A DNA stretch of 64,000 bases from Cronobacter turicensis z3032 (GTDB lineage Bacteria; Pseudomonadota; Gammaproteobacteria; Enterobacterales; Enterobacteriaceae), in contig FN543093.2 of assembly GCA_000027065.2 (NCBI GenBank), positions 1,368,074-1,432,073 on the forward strand, read 5' to 3'. Positions 1-8,424 of this stretch are shown piece after piece. The notes under the pieces were generated by a model, which saw only the letters and a list, made by a program, of their open reading frames with translations, had not been told where the DNA came from and ran no database searches. Within the stretch, counting starts at the first letter, position 1, and every line of letters begins with the position of its first letter. The translations under genes and the position numbers were made by a program.

Positions 1-1353
1 GCCAGCGTCACGGCGCTGGGCGGCCTGTGCAGCCCGCCCGCCGTACACGCGGCAGGCTTTATTGATGACTCCACGTTAACCGGCGGCATCTATTACTGGC
101 AGCGCGAGCGTGACCGCAAAGATGTCGTGGCAGACAAATATAAAACTAACCTGTCGCACGCCACCTGGAACGCGAATCTCGATTTCCAGTCAGGGTTCGC
201 CGCCGATATGTTCGGGCTCGACCTCGCCGCGTTCACGGCCATTGAAATGGCGGAAAATGGCGATAGCGGCCACCCGAATGAAATCGCGTTCTCTTCCAGC
301 AACAAAGCCTACGATGAAGACTGGTCCGGCGATAAAAGCGGCATCAGCCTCTATAAAGCGGCGGGAAAATTTAAATATGGCCCCGTCTGGGCGCGGGCAG
401 GCTGGTTGCAACCGACAGGCCAGACGCTGCTGGCGCCGCACTGGAGCTTTATGCCCGGCACGTATCAGGGCGCCGAAGCCGGGGCGAATTTTGATTATGG
501 CAAAACAGGCGCGCTGAGCTTTTCGTACATGTGGACCAACGAATACAAGTCGCCGTGGCATCTGGAGATGGATAAATTTTACCAGAACGACAGAACCACC
601 CGCGTGGATTATCTCCACTCCATTGGCGCGAAATATGATTTTAAAAATTCGCTGGTGCTGGAAGCGGCTTTTGGTCAGGCCGAGGGCTATATCGACCAAT
701 ATTTCGCGAAAGCAAGCTACAACTTCTCTCTTGCCGGCAACCCGCTCTCTACCAGTTATCAGTTTTACGGCGCGCGCGATAAAGCCAGCCATGGCAGTAT
801 CAATGATATCTACGACGGCACCGCCTGGCTTCAGGCGCTGACGTTTGGCTATAAAATTGGCGAGGTCGATCTGCGTCTGGAAGGCACCTGGGTGAGCGCC
901 GAAGGGCAGCAGGGCTACTTTCTGCAGCGCATGACGCCCACTTACGCCTCCTCTAACGGTCGGCTGGATATCTGGTGGGACAACCGCTCCGATTTCAACG
1001 CCGATGACGAAAAAGCCGTGTTCTTCGGCGCGATGTATGACCTCAAAAACTGGAATCTGCCTGGTTTCGCGCTCGGCGCCTCGTATGTTTACGCCTGGGA
1101 TGCGAAACCTTCCACGCTTCCGACCACCGACGGTTACTACGATCCCAACTATCGCCTGAAAGAATCCGCTTACAGTCTGGATGCGGTTTACACCCTGCAG
1201 GATGGCCGCGCCAAAGGCACGATGTTCAAACTGCATTTCACCCAGTACGACAACCATTCTGACATCCCGAGCTACGGCGGCGGCTACGGCAACATCTTCC
1301 AGGATGAACGCGACGTGAAATTTATCGTCACGGCGCCGTTCACGATTTTCTGA
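1..1353 (+). CDS. chiP: Chitoporin ChiP (OprD-family outer-membrane porin), 5' end missing
   Basis: The frame is open from base 1, so the start codon and the front of the signal peptide lie outside the window. The first visible residues look like a signal-peptide tail ending in AVHA before [15 protein letters not shown], the usual start of a mature OprD-type barrel. The rest alternates aromatic and polar residues as in beta-barrel strands, and the protein ends in phenylalanine (APFTIF), the typical porin C-terminus used for outer-membrane assembly. The E. coli family member ChiP (formerly YbfM) takes up chitin oligosaccharides through the outer membrane. The next gene is a chitobiase, which fits that role. 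About 450 residues are visible against roughly 470 for the family. The small lipoprotein gene chiQ, which follows chiP in E. coli, is absent here. A different OprD-type substrate cannot be excluded from sequence alone. Confidence 0.85.
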   Translation, partial: ASVTALGGLCSPPAVHAAGFIDDSTLTGGIYYWQRERDRKDVVADKYKTNLSHATWNANLDFQSGFAADMFGLDLAAFTAIEMAENGDSGHPNEIAFSSSNKAYDEDWSGDKSGISLYKAAGKFKYGPVWARAGWLQPTGQTLLAPHWSFMPGTYQGAEAGANFDYGKTGALSFSYMWTNEYKSPWHLEMDKFYQNDRTTRVDYLHSIGAKYDFKNSLVLEAAFGQAEGYIDQYFAKASYNFSLAGNPLSTSYQFYGARDKASHGSINDIYDGTAWLQALTFGYKIGEVDLRLEGTWVSAEGQQGYFLQRMTPTYASSNGRLDIWWDNRSDFNADDEKAVFFGAMYDLKNWNLPGFALGASYVYAWDAKPSTLPTTDGYYDPNYRLKESAYSLDAVYTLQDGRAKGTMFKLHFTQYDNHSDIPSYGGGYGNIFQDERDVKFIVTAPFTIF

Positions 1354-1406
1354 TTGCGCAGGGGCGCGCGCAGGCGCCTTACATAAAGGGCAGTGAAAAG
1401 GACACG

Positions 1407-4061
1407 ATGATGAAAAAATTACAGGTCAGTCTGTTAGCGGGTGCGGTAATGGGGCTTTTTTCCGGTACCGGCGCACAGGCGTCAACGGCAGAACACATCA
1501 GCCAGTTTGGGCTCAATTATGCGATTACCGACAATCAGGCCGCGCAGCACGGCACAGACTGCGCGGCGCTGGGCGCCGACTGGGCGTCATGCAATAAAGC
1601 GGTTATCACGCTCACCAATCCAGGCGATGCGGTAACGGAAAAAAACTGGACTATCTGGTTTCACAGCATTCGCCAGATCCTCAAAGTCGATAACGATCAG
1701 TTTAAAGTGACCCACGTGATGGGCGATCTCCACAAGCTTGAGCCGACGGACAAATTTACCGGCTTCCCGGCGAAAGCGTCGGTGGAGATCCCGATTATTA
1801 ATGAGTACTGGCAACTGTTTATCACCGACGTATTGCCGCGCTGGTATGTCACGGCAGACGACGGCGCGCCGAAGGTTATCGCCAGTACCGATACCGAAAC
1901 GTTAACTGACTTCGTCAGCCCGCTAAAAGATCAGTGGAAACGCACGGCGGATGATAAAAACATTCTGATGACCGCCGAAGCGCGATTCGACAAAAACAGT
2001 GACGTCAAAACCCTGAATGCAGAGCATCTGCGCGGGCAGATCGTGCCTACGCCGCGCCACGTTGAAGTACACGGACAAAACGTCTCACTCGATAAGGGCG
2101 TTCAGCTCTTTCTCTCCGCACTGGATAAACCCGCGCAGGAGGCGATTACCGCCCGTTTTGCGCTGCTCGGCGTGAAAACCGACGCGGGGTATCCGGTGCG
2201 GACAGCCATCGACAGCAAGGCGTTTACCGGCAAAGAGGCGGTGTCCGGCGCGTATCAGCTGCATATCGGGCCACAAGAGACGACGATTACCGGCTATGAC
2301 CGCGCAGGCGTTTTTTATGGGCTGCAATCGCTGCTCTCGCTGATCCCGGCGGAGGGCGCCAGGCAGATAGCGACGCTGGACGCCCAGGACGCGCCGCGTT
2401 TTGACTATCGCGGCATTCACCTTGATGTGGGGCGCAACTTCCACACCAAAGCGGCCGTGCTGCGTCTGCTTGACCAGATGGCGGCCTATAAGCTCAATAA
2501 ATTCCACTTCCATCTGAGCGATGACGAAGGCTGGCGTCTTGAAATACCGGGTTTGCCGGAACTGACTGACGTGGGCGCGAAGCGCTGCCACGATCTCAGC
2601 GAAAAAACCTGCCTGCTGCCGCAGCTCGGCTCCGGGCCGGACACCAACAATAACGGCAGCGGGTATTTCACGCGTGCGGATTATATTGAGATAGTGAAAT
2701 ATGCCGCTGCGCGCCAGATAGAAGTGGTCCCGGAAATCGATATGCCCGCGCACGCCCGCGCGGCGGTTGTCGCGATGGAAGCGCGTTACGACAAACTGGA
2801 AAAAGCGGGCAAAACCGAAGAGGCGAATCAATATCGTCTGCTCGATCCTGACGATACGTCGGTCACCACTGGCGTGCAGTACTACAACCGCACCGGCTAC
2901 CTCAACCCATGCCTCGACTCGTCGCGCCGCTTCGTGGATAAAGTGATTGGCGAGATCCAGCAGATGCACAGAGAGGCCGGACAACCGCTCAGCACCTGGC
3001 ATTTCGGCGGCGATGAGGCCAAAAATATCTACCTCGGGGCGGGCTATACGGACAAAGCGAAACCAGAGGCCGGAAAGGGGATTATCGACCAGAGCCGTCA
3101 GGACAAGCCCTGGGCGCGCTCGCCGGTATGCCAGAAAATGGTGCAGGACGGCGTAGTGACTGATGTCGACCATCTTTCCAGTTACTTTGGTATTGAAGTC
3201 AGTAAGCTCGTCAAAGCCCACGGCATCGACACCATGCAGGCGTGGCAGGATGGCCTAAAAGATGCGAAAGACGTCAGCGCGTTTGCTACCTCGCACGTCA
3301 ACGTCAACTTCTGGGATACGCTCTACTGGGGCGGCTTTGATACGGTGAACGACTGGGCGAATAAAGGTTTTCGTGTCGTGGTCTCTAACCCGGACTACGT
3401 CTATCTCGATTTCCCGAACGAAGTGAATCCGGCGGAGAGCGGCTATTACTGGGGCACGCGCTTTAGCGACGAGCGCAAGATTTTCAGCTTCGCGCCAGAT
3501 AACCTGCCGCAAAACGCAGAGACTTCCGTTGATCGCGATGGCAATGCATTCAGCGCCAAATCCGACAAGCCGTGGCCGGGCGCGTATGGCCTCTCGGCGC
3601 AGCTCTGGAGCGAAGTCGTGCGCACCGATAAGCAGATGGAGTACATGATGTACCCGCGTCTGCTGGCCGTCGCGGAGCGCGCCTGGCATCGCGCCGCCTG
3701 GGAGCAGGATTATCAGGCGGGTCGCGAATATAAAGGCGGCGAAACGCATCTGGTGGATGTGAAAGCGCTGCACGACGACTGGACGCGCTTTGCGAACCTG
3801 ACCGGCAGCCGCGAACTGCCGAAGCTTGAAAAAGCGGGCGTGCAGTTCCGTTTACCGGTGCCCGGCGCGCGCGTTAAAGAGGGCGTGTTGCGGATGAACA
3901 TCAGCCTGCCTGGCGTCGCAATGGAGTATTCCACCGACGGCGGCGCGCGCTGGCAGCGTTATGACGCCGCGAAGCCGCCACGCGTCGCAGGCGCGGTGCA
4001 GGTGCGAAGCGTCAGCAGCGACGGCAAACGTTACAGCCGTGTGGAGAATGTACAGCTGTAA
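1407..4061 (+). CDS. Chitobiase, family GH20 beta-N-acetylhexosaminidase (periplasmic)
   Basis: The 884-residue product has the length and layout of the Serratia marcescens chitobiase: a signal peptide (about residues 1-26, ending AQA|ST), an N-terminal carbohydrate-binding-like domain, a GH20 support domain near residues 210-330, the catalytic TIM barrel and a C-terminal immunoglobulin-like domain. The family signature FGGDEAKN places the catalytic pair at D536-E537. Family enzymes use substrate-assisted catalysis to split chitobiose and short chitin oligomers to N-acetylglucosamine. It starts 53 bases after chiP on the same strand and is followed by a terminator, so the two are probably one operon: porin import followed by periplasmic hydrolysis. 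Two adjacent ATG codons (1407 and 1410) could each start it. No catalytic residue looks damaged. Identification as GH20 is firm; exact substrate preference is inferred. Confidence 0.93.
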   Translation: MMKKLQVSLLAGAVMGLFSGTGAQASTAEHISQFGLNYAITDNQAAQHGTDCAALGADWASCNKAVITLTNPGDAVTEKNWTIWFHSIRQILKVDNDQFKVTHVMGDLHKLEPTDKFTGFPAKASVEIPIINEYWQLFITDVLPRWYVTADDGAPKVIASTDTETLTDFVSPLKDQWKRTADDKNILMTAEARFDKNSDVKTLNAEHLRGQIVPTPRHVEVHGQNVSLDKGVQLFLSALDKPAQEAITARFALLGVKTDAGYPVRTAIDSKAFTGKEAVSGAYQLHIGPQETTITGYDRAGVFYGLQSLLSLIPAEGARQIATLDAQDAPRFDYRGIHLDVGRNFHTKAAVLRLLDQMAAYKLNKFHFHLSDDEGWRLEIPGLPELTDVGAKRCHDLSEKTCLLPQLGSGPDTNNNGSGYFTRADYIEIVKYAAARQIEVVPEIDMPAHARAAVVAMEARYDKLEKAGKTEEANQYRLLDPDDTSVTTGVQYYNRTGYLNPCLDSSRRFVDKVIGEIQQMHREAGQPLSTWHFGGDEAKNIYLGAGYTDKAKPEAGKGIIDQSRQDKPWARSPVCQKMVQDGVVTDVDHLSSYFGIEVSKLVKAHGIDTMQAWQDGLKDAKDVSAFATSHVNVNFWDTLYWGGFDTVNDWANKGFRVVVSNPDYVYLDFPNEVNPAESGYYWGTRFSDERKIFSFAPDNLPQNAETSVDRDGNAFSAKSDKPWPGAYGLSAQLWSEVVRTDKQMEYMMYPRLLAVAERAWHRAAWEQDYQAGREYKGGETHLVDVKALHDDWTRFANLTGSRELPKLEKAGVQFRLPVPGARVKEGVLRMNISLPGVAMEYSTDGGARWQRYDAAKPPRVAGAVQVRSVSSDGKRYSRVENVQL

Positions 4062-4074
4062 CCCGGCGTAATAA

Positions 4075-4102
4075 AAAGCCAGCCTCCGGGCTGGCTTTGT
4101 TG
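4075..4102 (+). terminator. Intrinsic terminator after the chitobiase gene
   Basis: The inverted repeat AGCCAGCC-TCCG-GGCTGGCT is followed by TTGTTGTG. It lies 14 bases past the chitobiase stop and just before the convergent regulator gene. Confidence 0.8.
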
Positions 4103-4120
4103 TGTGGGGCGCCGTGCGTG

Positions 4121-4732
4121 TTACAGCGTGTCCGGCAGATGATGAACCGCGACCAGCTTGCCTTTACTGATTTCAATATTTTTCGCGCTGCGTAATTGAG
4201 AAAGGGTTTTCATCACCATACTGCGGGAAAGATTAGTTTTTTTAACAATATAATCCGCCACGTTAATGCGGTTACGCATGAACTCATCCATCGCCGCCAG
4301 GCAATCGATATTCGCTTTAATCATACTGAAGCTGTTTCTACCGATCATGATTTCTTCGCGATAGCAAAGTATATTAATAATCCATGAGGACAAAATAAGC
4401 AGATGTAACTGGCAGTGATTTTTTTCAATTTCCTGCATGAAATAATCAAAAGGAATTAACTGATAATGACATTCAGAATCAGCCTGTAATTTTGCGAATT
4501 GGGATTTACCTAAATTCCTGGCGAGACCAAGAACGGAAGGCGCGCTGCTTTTTTCCAGCAGCAGCCGGTCGCTCTGGCGCATCAGAGAGAACTGACCACC
4601 GCGAATGATGCAGATCTCCCCGTCCCGCAGGGGAATGAGCGTATTTTTTTCTGCGCGAGACCAGTTACCGTAGCTATTGAAAATATCCGCGATACGGTAA
4701 ATCTCAGCAAGCGGTTTAGGGGGTAAGACCAT
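4121..4732 (-). CDS. IprA/YaiV-like winged-helix regulator
   Basis: This 203-residue protein resembles the E. coli IprA (YaiV) group: an N-terminal cyclic-nucleotide-binding-like fold (LIPLRDGEICIIRGGQFSL near residues 32-50) without an obvious cAMP-binding signature, then a C-terminal winged helix (about residues 150-200; NRINVADYIVKKTNLSRSMV and ISKGKLVAVHHLP). IprA affects hydrogen-peroxide resistance in enteric bacteria; the target here is unknown. The gene is convergent with the chitobiase gene and followed, on the other side, by a long AT-rich region before fur. Its own coding sequence is clearly more AT-rich than its neighbours (many AAA, ATT, TTA codons), which is common for acquired or silenced regulators. 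It occupies roughly the place chiQ has in E. coli. A role in regulating the chitin genes is possible but only a guess. Confidence 0.7.
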   Translation of the reverse strand: MVLPPKPLAEIYRIADIFNSYGNWSRAEKNTLIPLRDGEICIIRGGQFSLMRQSDRLLLEKSSAPSVLGLARNLGKSQFAKLQADSECHYQLIPFDYFMQEIEKNHCQLHLLILSSWIINILCYREEIMIGRNSFSMIKANIDCLAAMDEFMRNRINVADYIVKKTNLSRSMVMKTLSQLRSAKNIEISKGKLVAVHHLPDTL

Positions 4733-5006
4733 ATTGGTTACCTTATATAAAATAGAATTAAATCGTTGCTGTATCTTAATGGATGCTTTTTTATTGCTGC
4801 AATAAGGGGCAGGGGAGATAAAAGGAAGAACAGGGGTAATCTTACGTCTAAACGATTGACCGGTAAAGATATTTATATTTTCTGAATTTCCATTTAATAA
4901 AATATAAGTAGCTTAATTAAGCATTGTGCGCTGTATTAAAACACCATAAATTTTATTTTTATCTAAAAAAATACATTTGTATTTTCAGGGGAAGGTTTTC
5001 AGAGAA
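4733..5006. other. AT-rich intergenic region upstream of the IprA-like gene
   Basis: About 270 bases of unusually AT-rich DNA contain runs such as TTTATCTAAAAAAATACATTTG. It must hold the promoter of the leftward regulator gene. I see no credible ORF or RNA gene in it. The composition is typical of DNA bound by H-NS, which is an inference only. Confidence 0.5.
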
Positions 5007-5029
5007 TAAAAAAGCCGACAGATGTCGGC
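5007..5029 (-). terminator. Intrinsic terminator of fur
   Basis: Read on the minus strand, GCCGAC-ATCT-GTCGGC is followed by seven T residues. It lies about 25 bases past the fur stop codon. Confidence 0.85.
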
Positions 5030-5053
5030 CTGGGTTATGCAGCGTGGCGAACG

Positions 5054-5506
5054 TTATTTGCCGCCAGCCTCGTGCGCGTGTTCATTTTCGCGGCAGTCGC
5101 CATCCGCACAGTGCCCGTACAGATAGAGGCTGTGGTTGGTCAGGCGGATGCCATGACGCGTTGCGATTTCACGCTGACGAGCTTCAATGGAGTCATCGCT
5201 GAACTCGATCACTTTGCCGCAATCGAGGCAAATCAGATGATCGTGATGATGCTGTTGCGTCAGCTCGAAAACGGATTTTCCGCCTTCGAAATTGTGACGG
5301 GTGACGATGCCGGCATCGTCGAACTGGTTAAGTACGCGATAGACCGTGGCAAGGCCAATCTCTTCACCCATGTCAATCAGACGCTTATAGAGGTCTTCCG
5401 CACTGACATGATGATTGACCGGTTCCTGCAGCACTTCGAGGATTTTTAATCGAGGAAGCGTGACTTTCAGGCCGGCCTTCTTTAATGCGGTATTGTTGTC
5501 AGTCAT
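5054..5506 (-). CDS. fur: Ferric uptake regulator Fur
   Basis: Fur is a dimeric metalloregulator that represses iron-acquisition genes when bound to ferrous iron. The 150-residue product begins MTDNNTALKKAGLKVTLPRL and contains the winged-helix recognition region (ATVYRVLNQFDDAGIV), the HHHDHLICLDCGK metal-site region with the C93xxC96 zinc ligands, and a C-terminal GHCADGDC that supplies the second cysteine pair. The reading frame continues 17 codons upstream without a stop, but the start at 5506 is preceded by AGGA at a good distance and matches the family N-terminus, so I chose it. The ATG overlaps the stop codon of the uof leader ORF (ATGA). fldA lies upstream on the same strand, so read-through from fldA may also feed fur. 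Confidence 0.98.
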   Translation of the reverse strand: MTDNNTALKKAGLKVTLPRLKILEVLQEPVNHHVSAEDLYKRLIDMGEEIGLATVYRVLNQFDDAGIVTRHNFEGGKSVFELTQQHHHDHLICLDCGKVIEFSDDSIEARQREIATRHGIRLTNHSLYLYGHCADGDCRENEHAHEAGGK

Positions 5507-5586
5507 GCGGAATCTGTCCTGTTGCTTAACGACTCGCTCCGGAAGGAAGCGATACATCGGATACGCCGAAGATGAATGCGTCTCAT
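5503..5586 (-). CDS. uof: uof leader ORF upstream of and overlapping fur
   Basis: A 27-codon ORF begins at ATGAGACGCATTC and runs to a TGA that overlaps the fur start codon by the 4-base ATGA arrangement. It encodes a basic peptide (MRRIHLRRIRCIASFRSE...). In E. coli a short ORF called uof occupies the same place, is translationally coupled to fur and is the actual target of the RyhB small RNA. The start codon aligns with the E. coli one, but from memory the peptide sequence differs and the E. coli ORF ends slightly inside fur in another frame. The start lies at the end of a TATAAT that may itself be the fur -10 element, so uof would be translated only from transcripts starting further upstream. 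Position and coupling are seen; function is inferred. Confidence 0.5.
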   Translation of the reverse strand: MRRIHLRRIRCIASFRSESLSNRTDSA

Positions 5587-5613
5587 TATAGAACTGACAT
5601 GCCTAAATGAAAA
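5572..5613 (-). promoter_or_regulatory. Candidate fur promoter with weak Fur-box-like sequence
   Basis: On the minus strand a perfect -10 TATAAT (5590-5585) is preceded after 17 bases by TTTTCA (5613-5608). The 19 bases starting at the -10 match the classical Fur box at about 12 of 19 positions by eye, consistent with weak autoregulation as in E. coli. Confidence 0.5.
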
Positions 5614-5795
5614 CCGCAAGCGTCCGGCAAAAAAGAGCTTAAAAATCGTGGACCAGCCAGCGTTTTTCACGTGGAGGGCCTGATAATTAAGGAAGCCATT
5701 GTACAGCTTAGCGAGGGAAAGTTAAAAATTTGTAGCAATTATTTTCATTGCTTTTATCTATCAAACGGCGCGGACATCCGCCCGCGCCATGTATC

Positions 5796-6326
5796 TCAGG
5801 CGTTGATGATTTCCTGCAGATGCAGTTCTTCAGAAACCTGTTTGACCCATTTTTCAACGCGTTCTGCGGTCAGCTCAGGCTGGCGGTCTTCGTCAATCGC
5901 CAGACCGACGAAGTGATCGTCGTCCGCCAGACCTTTGGAGGCTTCAAAGTGATAGCCTTCGGTCGGCCAGTGACCAACGATGGTCGCGCCGCGCGGCTCG
6001 ATAATGTCGCGAATGGTGCCCAGCGCGTCGCAGAAGTATTCAGCGTAATCTTCCTGGTCGCCGCAGCCGAAGAGCGCGACAAGCTTGCCGTTGAAATCTA
6101 TTTCTTCCAGCGTCGGGAAAAAATCGTCCCAGTCGCACTGCGCTTCGCCGTAATACCAGGTCGGAATGCCAAGCAGAAGAATATCGAATGCTTCCAGATC
6201 TTCTTTGCTGCTTTTAGCAATGTCATGCACTTCAGCAACGTCTTTCCCGAGCTGTTTCTGGATAATTTTTGCGATATTTTCGGTATTGCCGGTGTCGCTG
6301 CCGAAAAAGATGCCTACGATTGCCAT
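5796..6326 (-). CDS. fldA: Flavodoxin 1
   Basis: FldA is an FMN-containing electron carrier that supplies low-potential electrons to reductive activation of pyruvate-formate lyase, methionine synthase and several radical-SAM enzymes. The 176-residue product carries the flavodoxin FMN-phosphate loop [13 protein letters not shown] at residues 7-19, followed by [20 protein letters not shown] and [16 protein letters not shown], the loops that cradle the isoalloxazine ring. Length equals the E. coli protein. It lies upstream of fur on the same strand with a 209-base gap to the uof start. It is essential in E. coli; nothing unusual is visible here. Confidence 0.97.
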   Translation of the reverse strand: MAIVGIFFGSDTGNTENIAKIIQKQLGKDVAEVHDIAKSSKEDLEAFDILLLGIPTWYYGEAQCDWDDFFPTLEEIDFNGKLVALFGCGDQEDYAEYFCDALGTIRDIIEPRGATIVGHWPTEGYHFEASKGLADDDHFVGLAIDEDRQPELTAERVEKWVKQVSEELHLQEIINA

Positions 6327-6487
6327 AAGAAGAATAACCTCTTGAATCTAAATGTGATGGTGCTGGCATAACGCCCACAGATAGGGCAATCATAGCAGAA
6401 CAAAAGAGGGTGCGGAAACGGTATCAGGCGCCGGGTGCACTCTCTGCTACATTGCCCCGTCCTTTTGGGTAAAAATCAGACCAGACC

Positions 6488-6769
6488 TTACTCCTGCAAG
6501 GCTTTCAGCTGAGCGAGCAGCATCGCTTCTATCAGCTCGCTACGGCTGATATTGCGCGCCTGCGCGAGATGGTTCAGCGCGTCTACCGCGTCGGCGTTCA
6601 GCTTCAGCTCGACGCGCTTAAGCCCGCGAACTTTGTCACGCTTAAGCTGGTTGCGCTTATTGATGCGCAGCTGTTCGTCGCGCGACAGCGGGTTGGTTTT
6701 CGGTCTGCCCGGACGGCGTTCATCCGCGAAGAGATCGAGCGTTGTGCGGTCCGTTTGTTCTTTTGCCAT
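6488..6769 (-). CDS. ybfE: YbfE, small LexA-regulon protein
   Basis: A 93-residue basic protein starting MAKEQTDRTTLDLFADERR. The centre is rich in lysine and arginine (RINKRNQLKRDKVRGLKRVEL) and the end resembles a ribbon-helix-helix repressor fold (VELKLNADAVDALNHLAQARNISRSELIEAMLL), suggesting DNA binding. The frame extends 24 codons upstream, but the start at 6769 gives the family N-terminus. The E. coli homologue belongs to the LexA regulon and its function is unknown. Upstream on the minus strand there is CTGTCTATACTCATAC, which has one good LexA half-site (CTGT) but a poor second half, so SOS control is not established here. Confidence 0.85.
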   Translation of the reverse strand: MAKEQTDRTTLDLFADERRPGRPKTNPLSRDEQLRINKRNQLKRDKVRGLKRVELKLNADAVDALNHLAQARNISRSELIEAMLLAQLKALQE

Positions 6770-6897
6770 GGTATGAGTATAGACAGGGGAAACAGGCTGC
6801 CGTGGCGGAGCCCGGCGGTATTTCAGCGCGCCATCATACATGAGGCAGCGAAGCGCGCCAACGCATCCGGCGCAGGACGGCGCCGGTCGGTCTGTTT

Positions 6898-7665
6898 TTA
6901 ATCAGTTTCCAGAAAACGACGGATTGCGCGAAGCACCGCCTGCGGTTTTTCGGCATGCACCCAGTGGCCTGCGCCCGCAATCACATGCGCGCGGGCCTGC
7001 GGGAACTGCGCGAGCAACGCTTCGCGGTGCGCTTCTTCCACGTAAGGCGACGCGCCGCCGCGGATAAACAGCGCCGGGCCGTGCCAGGCAGGCACCGTCT
7101 CCCAGCCGACGATACGCGCATACTGACGCCACAGCACCGGCACGTTAAAGCGCCATTCGCCCTCGACAAACGATTTCAGCAGAAACTGCACCACGCCTTC
7201 TTCGCTAATGTGCTGGCGCATAACTTCCGCCGCCTGCTGGCGCGACGTGGCGCCCGCGTCGCTCACCGCGTTCACCGCGTTAAAAATCTCATCGTGACGG
7301 CGCACCTGATAATCCACCGGCGCGATATCAATCGCCACCAGCTTTTCTATGCGATCCGGCGCAAGCGCGGTCACCGCCATCGCCGCTTTGCCGCCCATCG
7401 AATGGCCGATAAGAATCACCTTTTCCAGCCCCAGCGCGTCGAGAGTTTCGAGAATATCCTGCGCCATCGCCGGGTAATCCATCGTCTCGCTGCGCCCGGA
7501 AAGCCCGTGGTTGCGCAAATCTACCTGTACAACGTCATGATCTTCCACCAGCTCGCGCGCCAGCACGCCCAGGTTATCCAGGCTGCCAAACAGCCCGTGA
7601 ATGAACACAATCGGTGTATTTTGAGTCGGTTGTTGCGCAGATTGCGTGCGGGTATTTAATTTCAT
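6898..7665 (-). CDS. ybfF: Esterase YbfF (alpha/beta hydrolase)
   Basis: The 255-residue protein has the alpha/beta-hydrolase landmarks: oxyanion-hole region FIHGLFGS near residues 21-28, nucleophile elbow GHSMGG with S89, and the C-terminal catalytic histidine in GAGHWVH. E. coli YbfF hydrolyses short-chain acyl esters such as palmitoyl-CoA and malonyl-CoA in vitro; its physiological substrate is not settled. It is divergent from seqA across about 180 bases and precedes ybfE on the same strand with a gap of 128 bases. The start is preceded by AAGAACTTTGCC with only a weak ribosome-binding site. Confidence 0.93.
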   Translation of the reverse strand: MKLNTRTQSAQQPTQNTPIVFIHGLFGSLDNLGVLARELVEDHDVVQVDLRNHGLSGRSETMDYPAMAQDILETLDALGLEKVILIGHSMGGKAAMAVTALAPDRIEKLVAIDIAPVDYQVRRHDEIFNAVNAVSDAGATSRQQAAEVMRQHISEEGVVQFLLKSFVEGEWRFNVPVLWRQYARIVGWETVPAWHGPALFIRGGASPYVEEAHREALLAQFPQARAHVIAGAGHWVHAEKPQAVLRAIRRFLETD

Positions 7666-7800
7666 GGCAAAGTTCTTTTTTGGCGACTGACAGGTTAGGT
7701 TATCATGTTGACCATTCTGCCGCCCGGCTGCAAGGTTCCAGTTAATTCCGACTTTTGCGGCCTTCCTGGTTTGACGCTATCCGCTGTTGGGTTTTAACTC

Positions 7801-7806
7801 TATAAT
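7801..7806 (+). promoter_or_regulatory. Candidate -10 element upstream of seqA
   Basis: A perfect TATAAT lies 43 bases before the seqA start codon. I could not find a well-spaced -35 hexamer, so this rests on the -10 alone. Confidence 0.3.
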
Positions 7807-7848
7807 CCCAACGACTTGTATTCAGAAAAGATATCGCACTGGATTAAG

Positions 7849-8400
7849 ATGAAAACGATTGAAGTTGATGACGAGCTGTATCGCTACATTGCCAGCCACA
7901 CCCTGCATATTGGCGAAAGCGCGTCCGACATTTTACGGCGCATGTTGAAATTTTCCGCCTCCTCGCAGTTAGCCGCTACTCCAGCCAAAGCAGAGACTTC
8001 CGCCATCGTCGCGCCCGCCGCTGAGCCTGAAAAACCGGTAAACCCGGCCCGCGATCGCGTGCGCGCCATGCGTGAGTTACTGCTGTCGGATGAATACGCC
8101 GAACAAAAACGCGCGGTCAATCGTTTTATGCTGGTGCTGTCTACACTCTATTCACTGGATGCAAACGCGTTTGCCGAAGCGACCGAGTCATTACATGGCC
8201 GTACCCGCGTCTATTTCGCCGGTGATGAGCAAACGCTGCTGCAAAGTGGCAACCAGACGAAGCCCCGCCACGTGCCGGGCACCCCGTACTGGGTGATCAC
8301 GAATACGAATACAGGCCGCAAATGCAGCATGATCGAACACATCATGCAGACCATGCAGTTCCCGGCGGAATTGATTGAGAAGGTTTGCGGCACCATTTAA
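7849..8400 (+). CDS. seqA: SeqA, negative modulator of replication initiation
   Basis: SeqA binds hemimethylated GATC sites, sequesters oriC after initiation and organises newly replicated DNA. The 183-residue product has the N-terminal oligomerisation domain (MKTIEVDDELYRYIASHTLH, residues 1-35), an alanine- and proline-rich linker (about residues 44-68) and the C-terminal DNA-binding domain containing GNQTKPRHVPGTPYWVITNTN. The frame continues 11 codons upstream; the start at 7849 matches the family N-terminus. E. coli SeqA is 181 residues, the difference lying in the linker. pgm follows after 24 bases and is probably cotranscribed. Confidence 0.97.
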   Translation: MKTIEVDDELYRYIASHTLHIGESASDILRRMLKFSASSQLAATPAKAETSAIVAPAAEPEKPVNPARDRVRAMRELLLSDEYAEQKRAVNRFMLVLSTLYSLDANAFAEATESLHGRTRVYFAGDEQTLLQSGNQTKPRHVPGTPYWVITNTNTGRKCSMIEHIMQTMQFPAELIEKVCGTI

Positions 8401-8424
8401 CTCTTGCGTCAGAAGGACCAGGCC

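Noticed and set aside
5507..5557. 17-codon in-frame N-terminal extension of fur
   Set aside because: The extension overlaps the uof leader, and the fur start at 5506 has the right ribosome-binding site and the conserved MTDNN start.
6770..6797. LexA box upstream of ybfE
   Set aside because: CTGTCTATACTCATAC has only one good half-site; not strong enough to list as a site, although the E. coli homologue is LexA-regulated.
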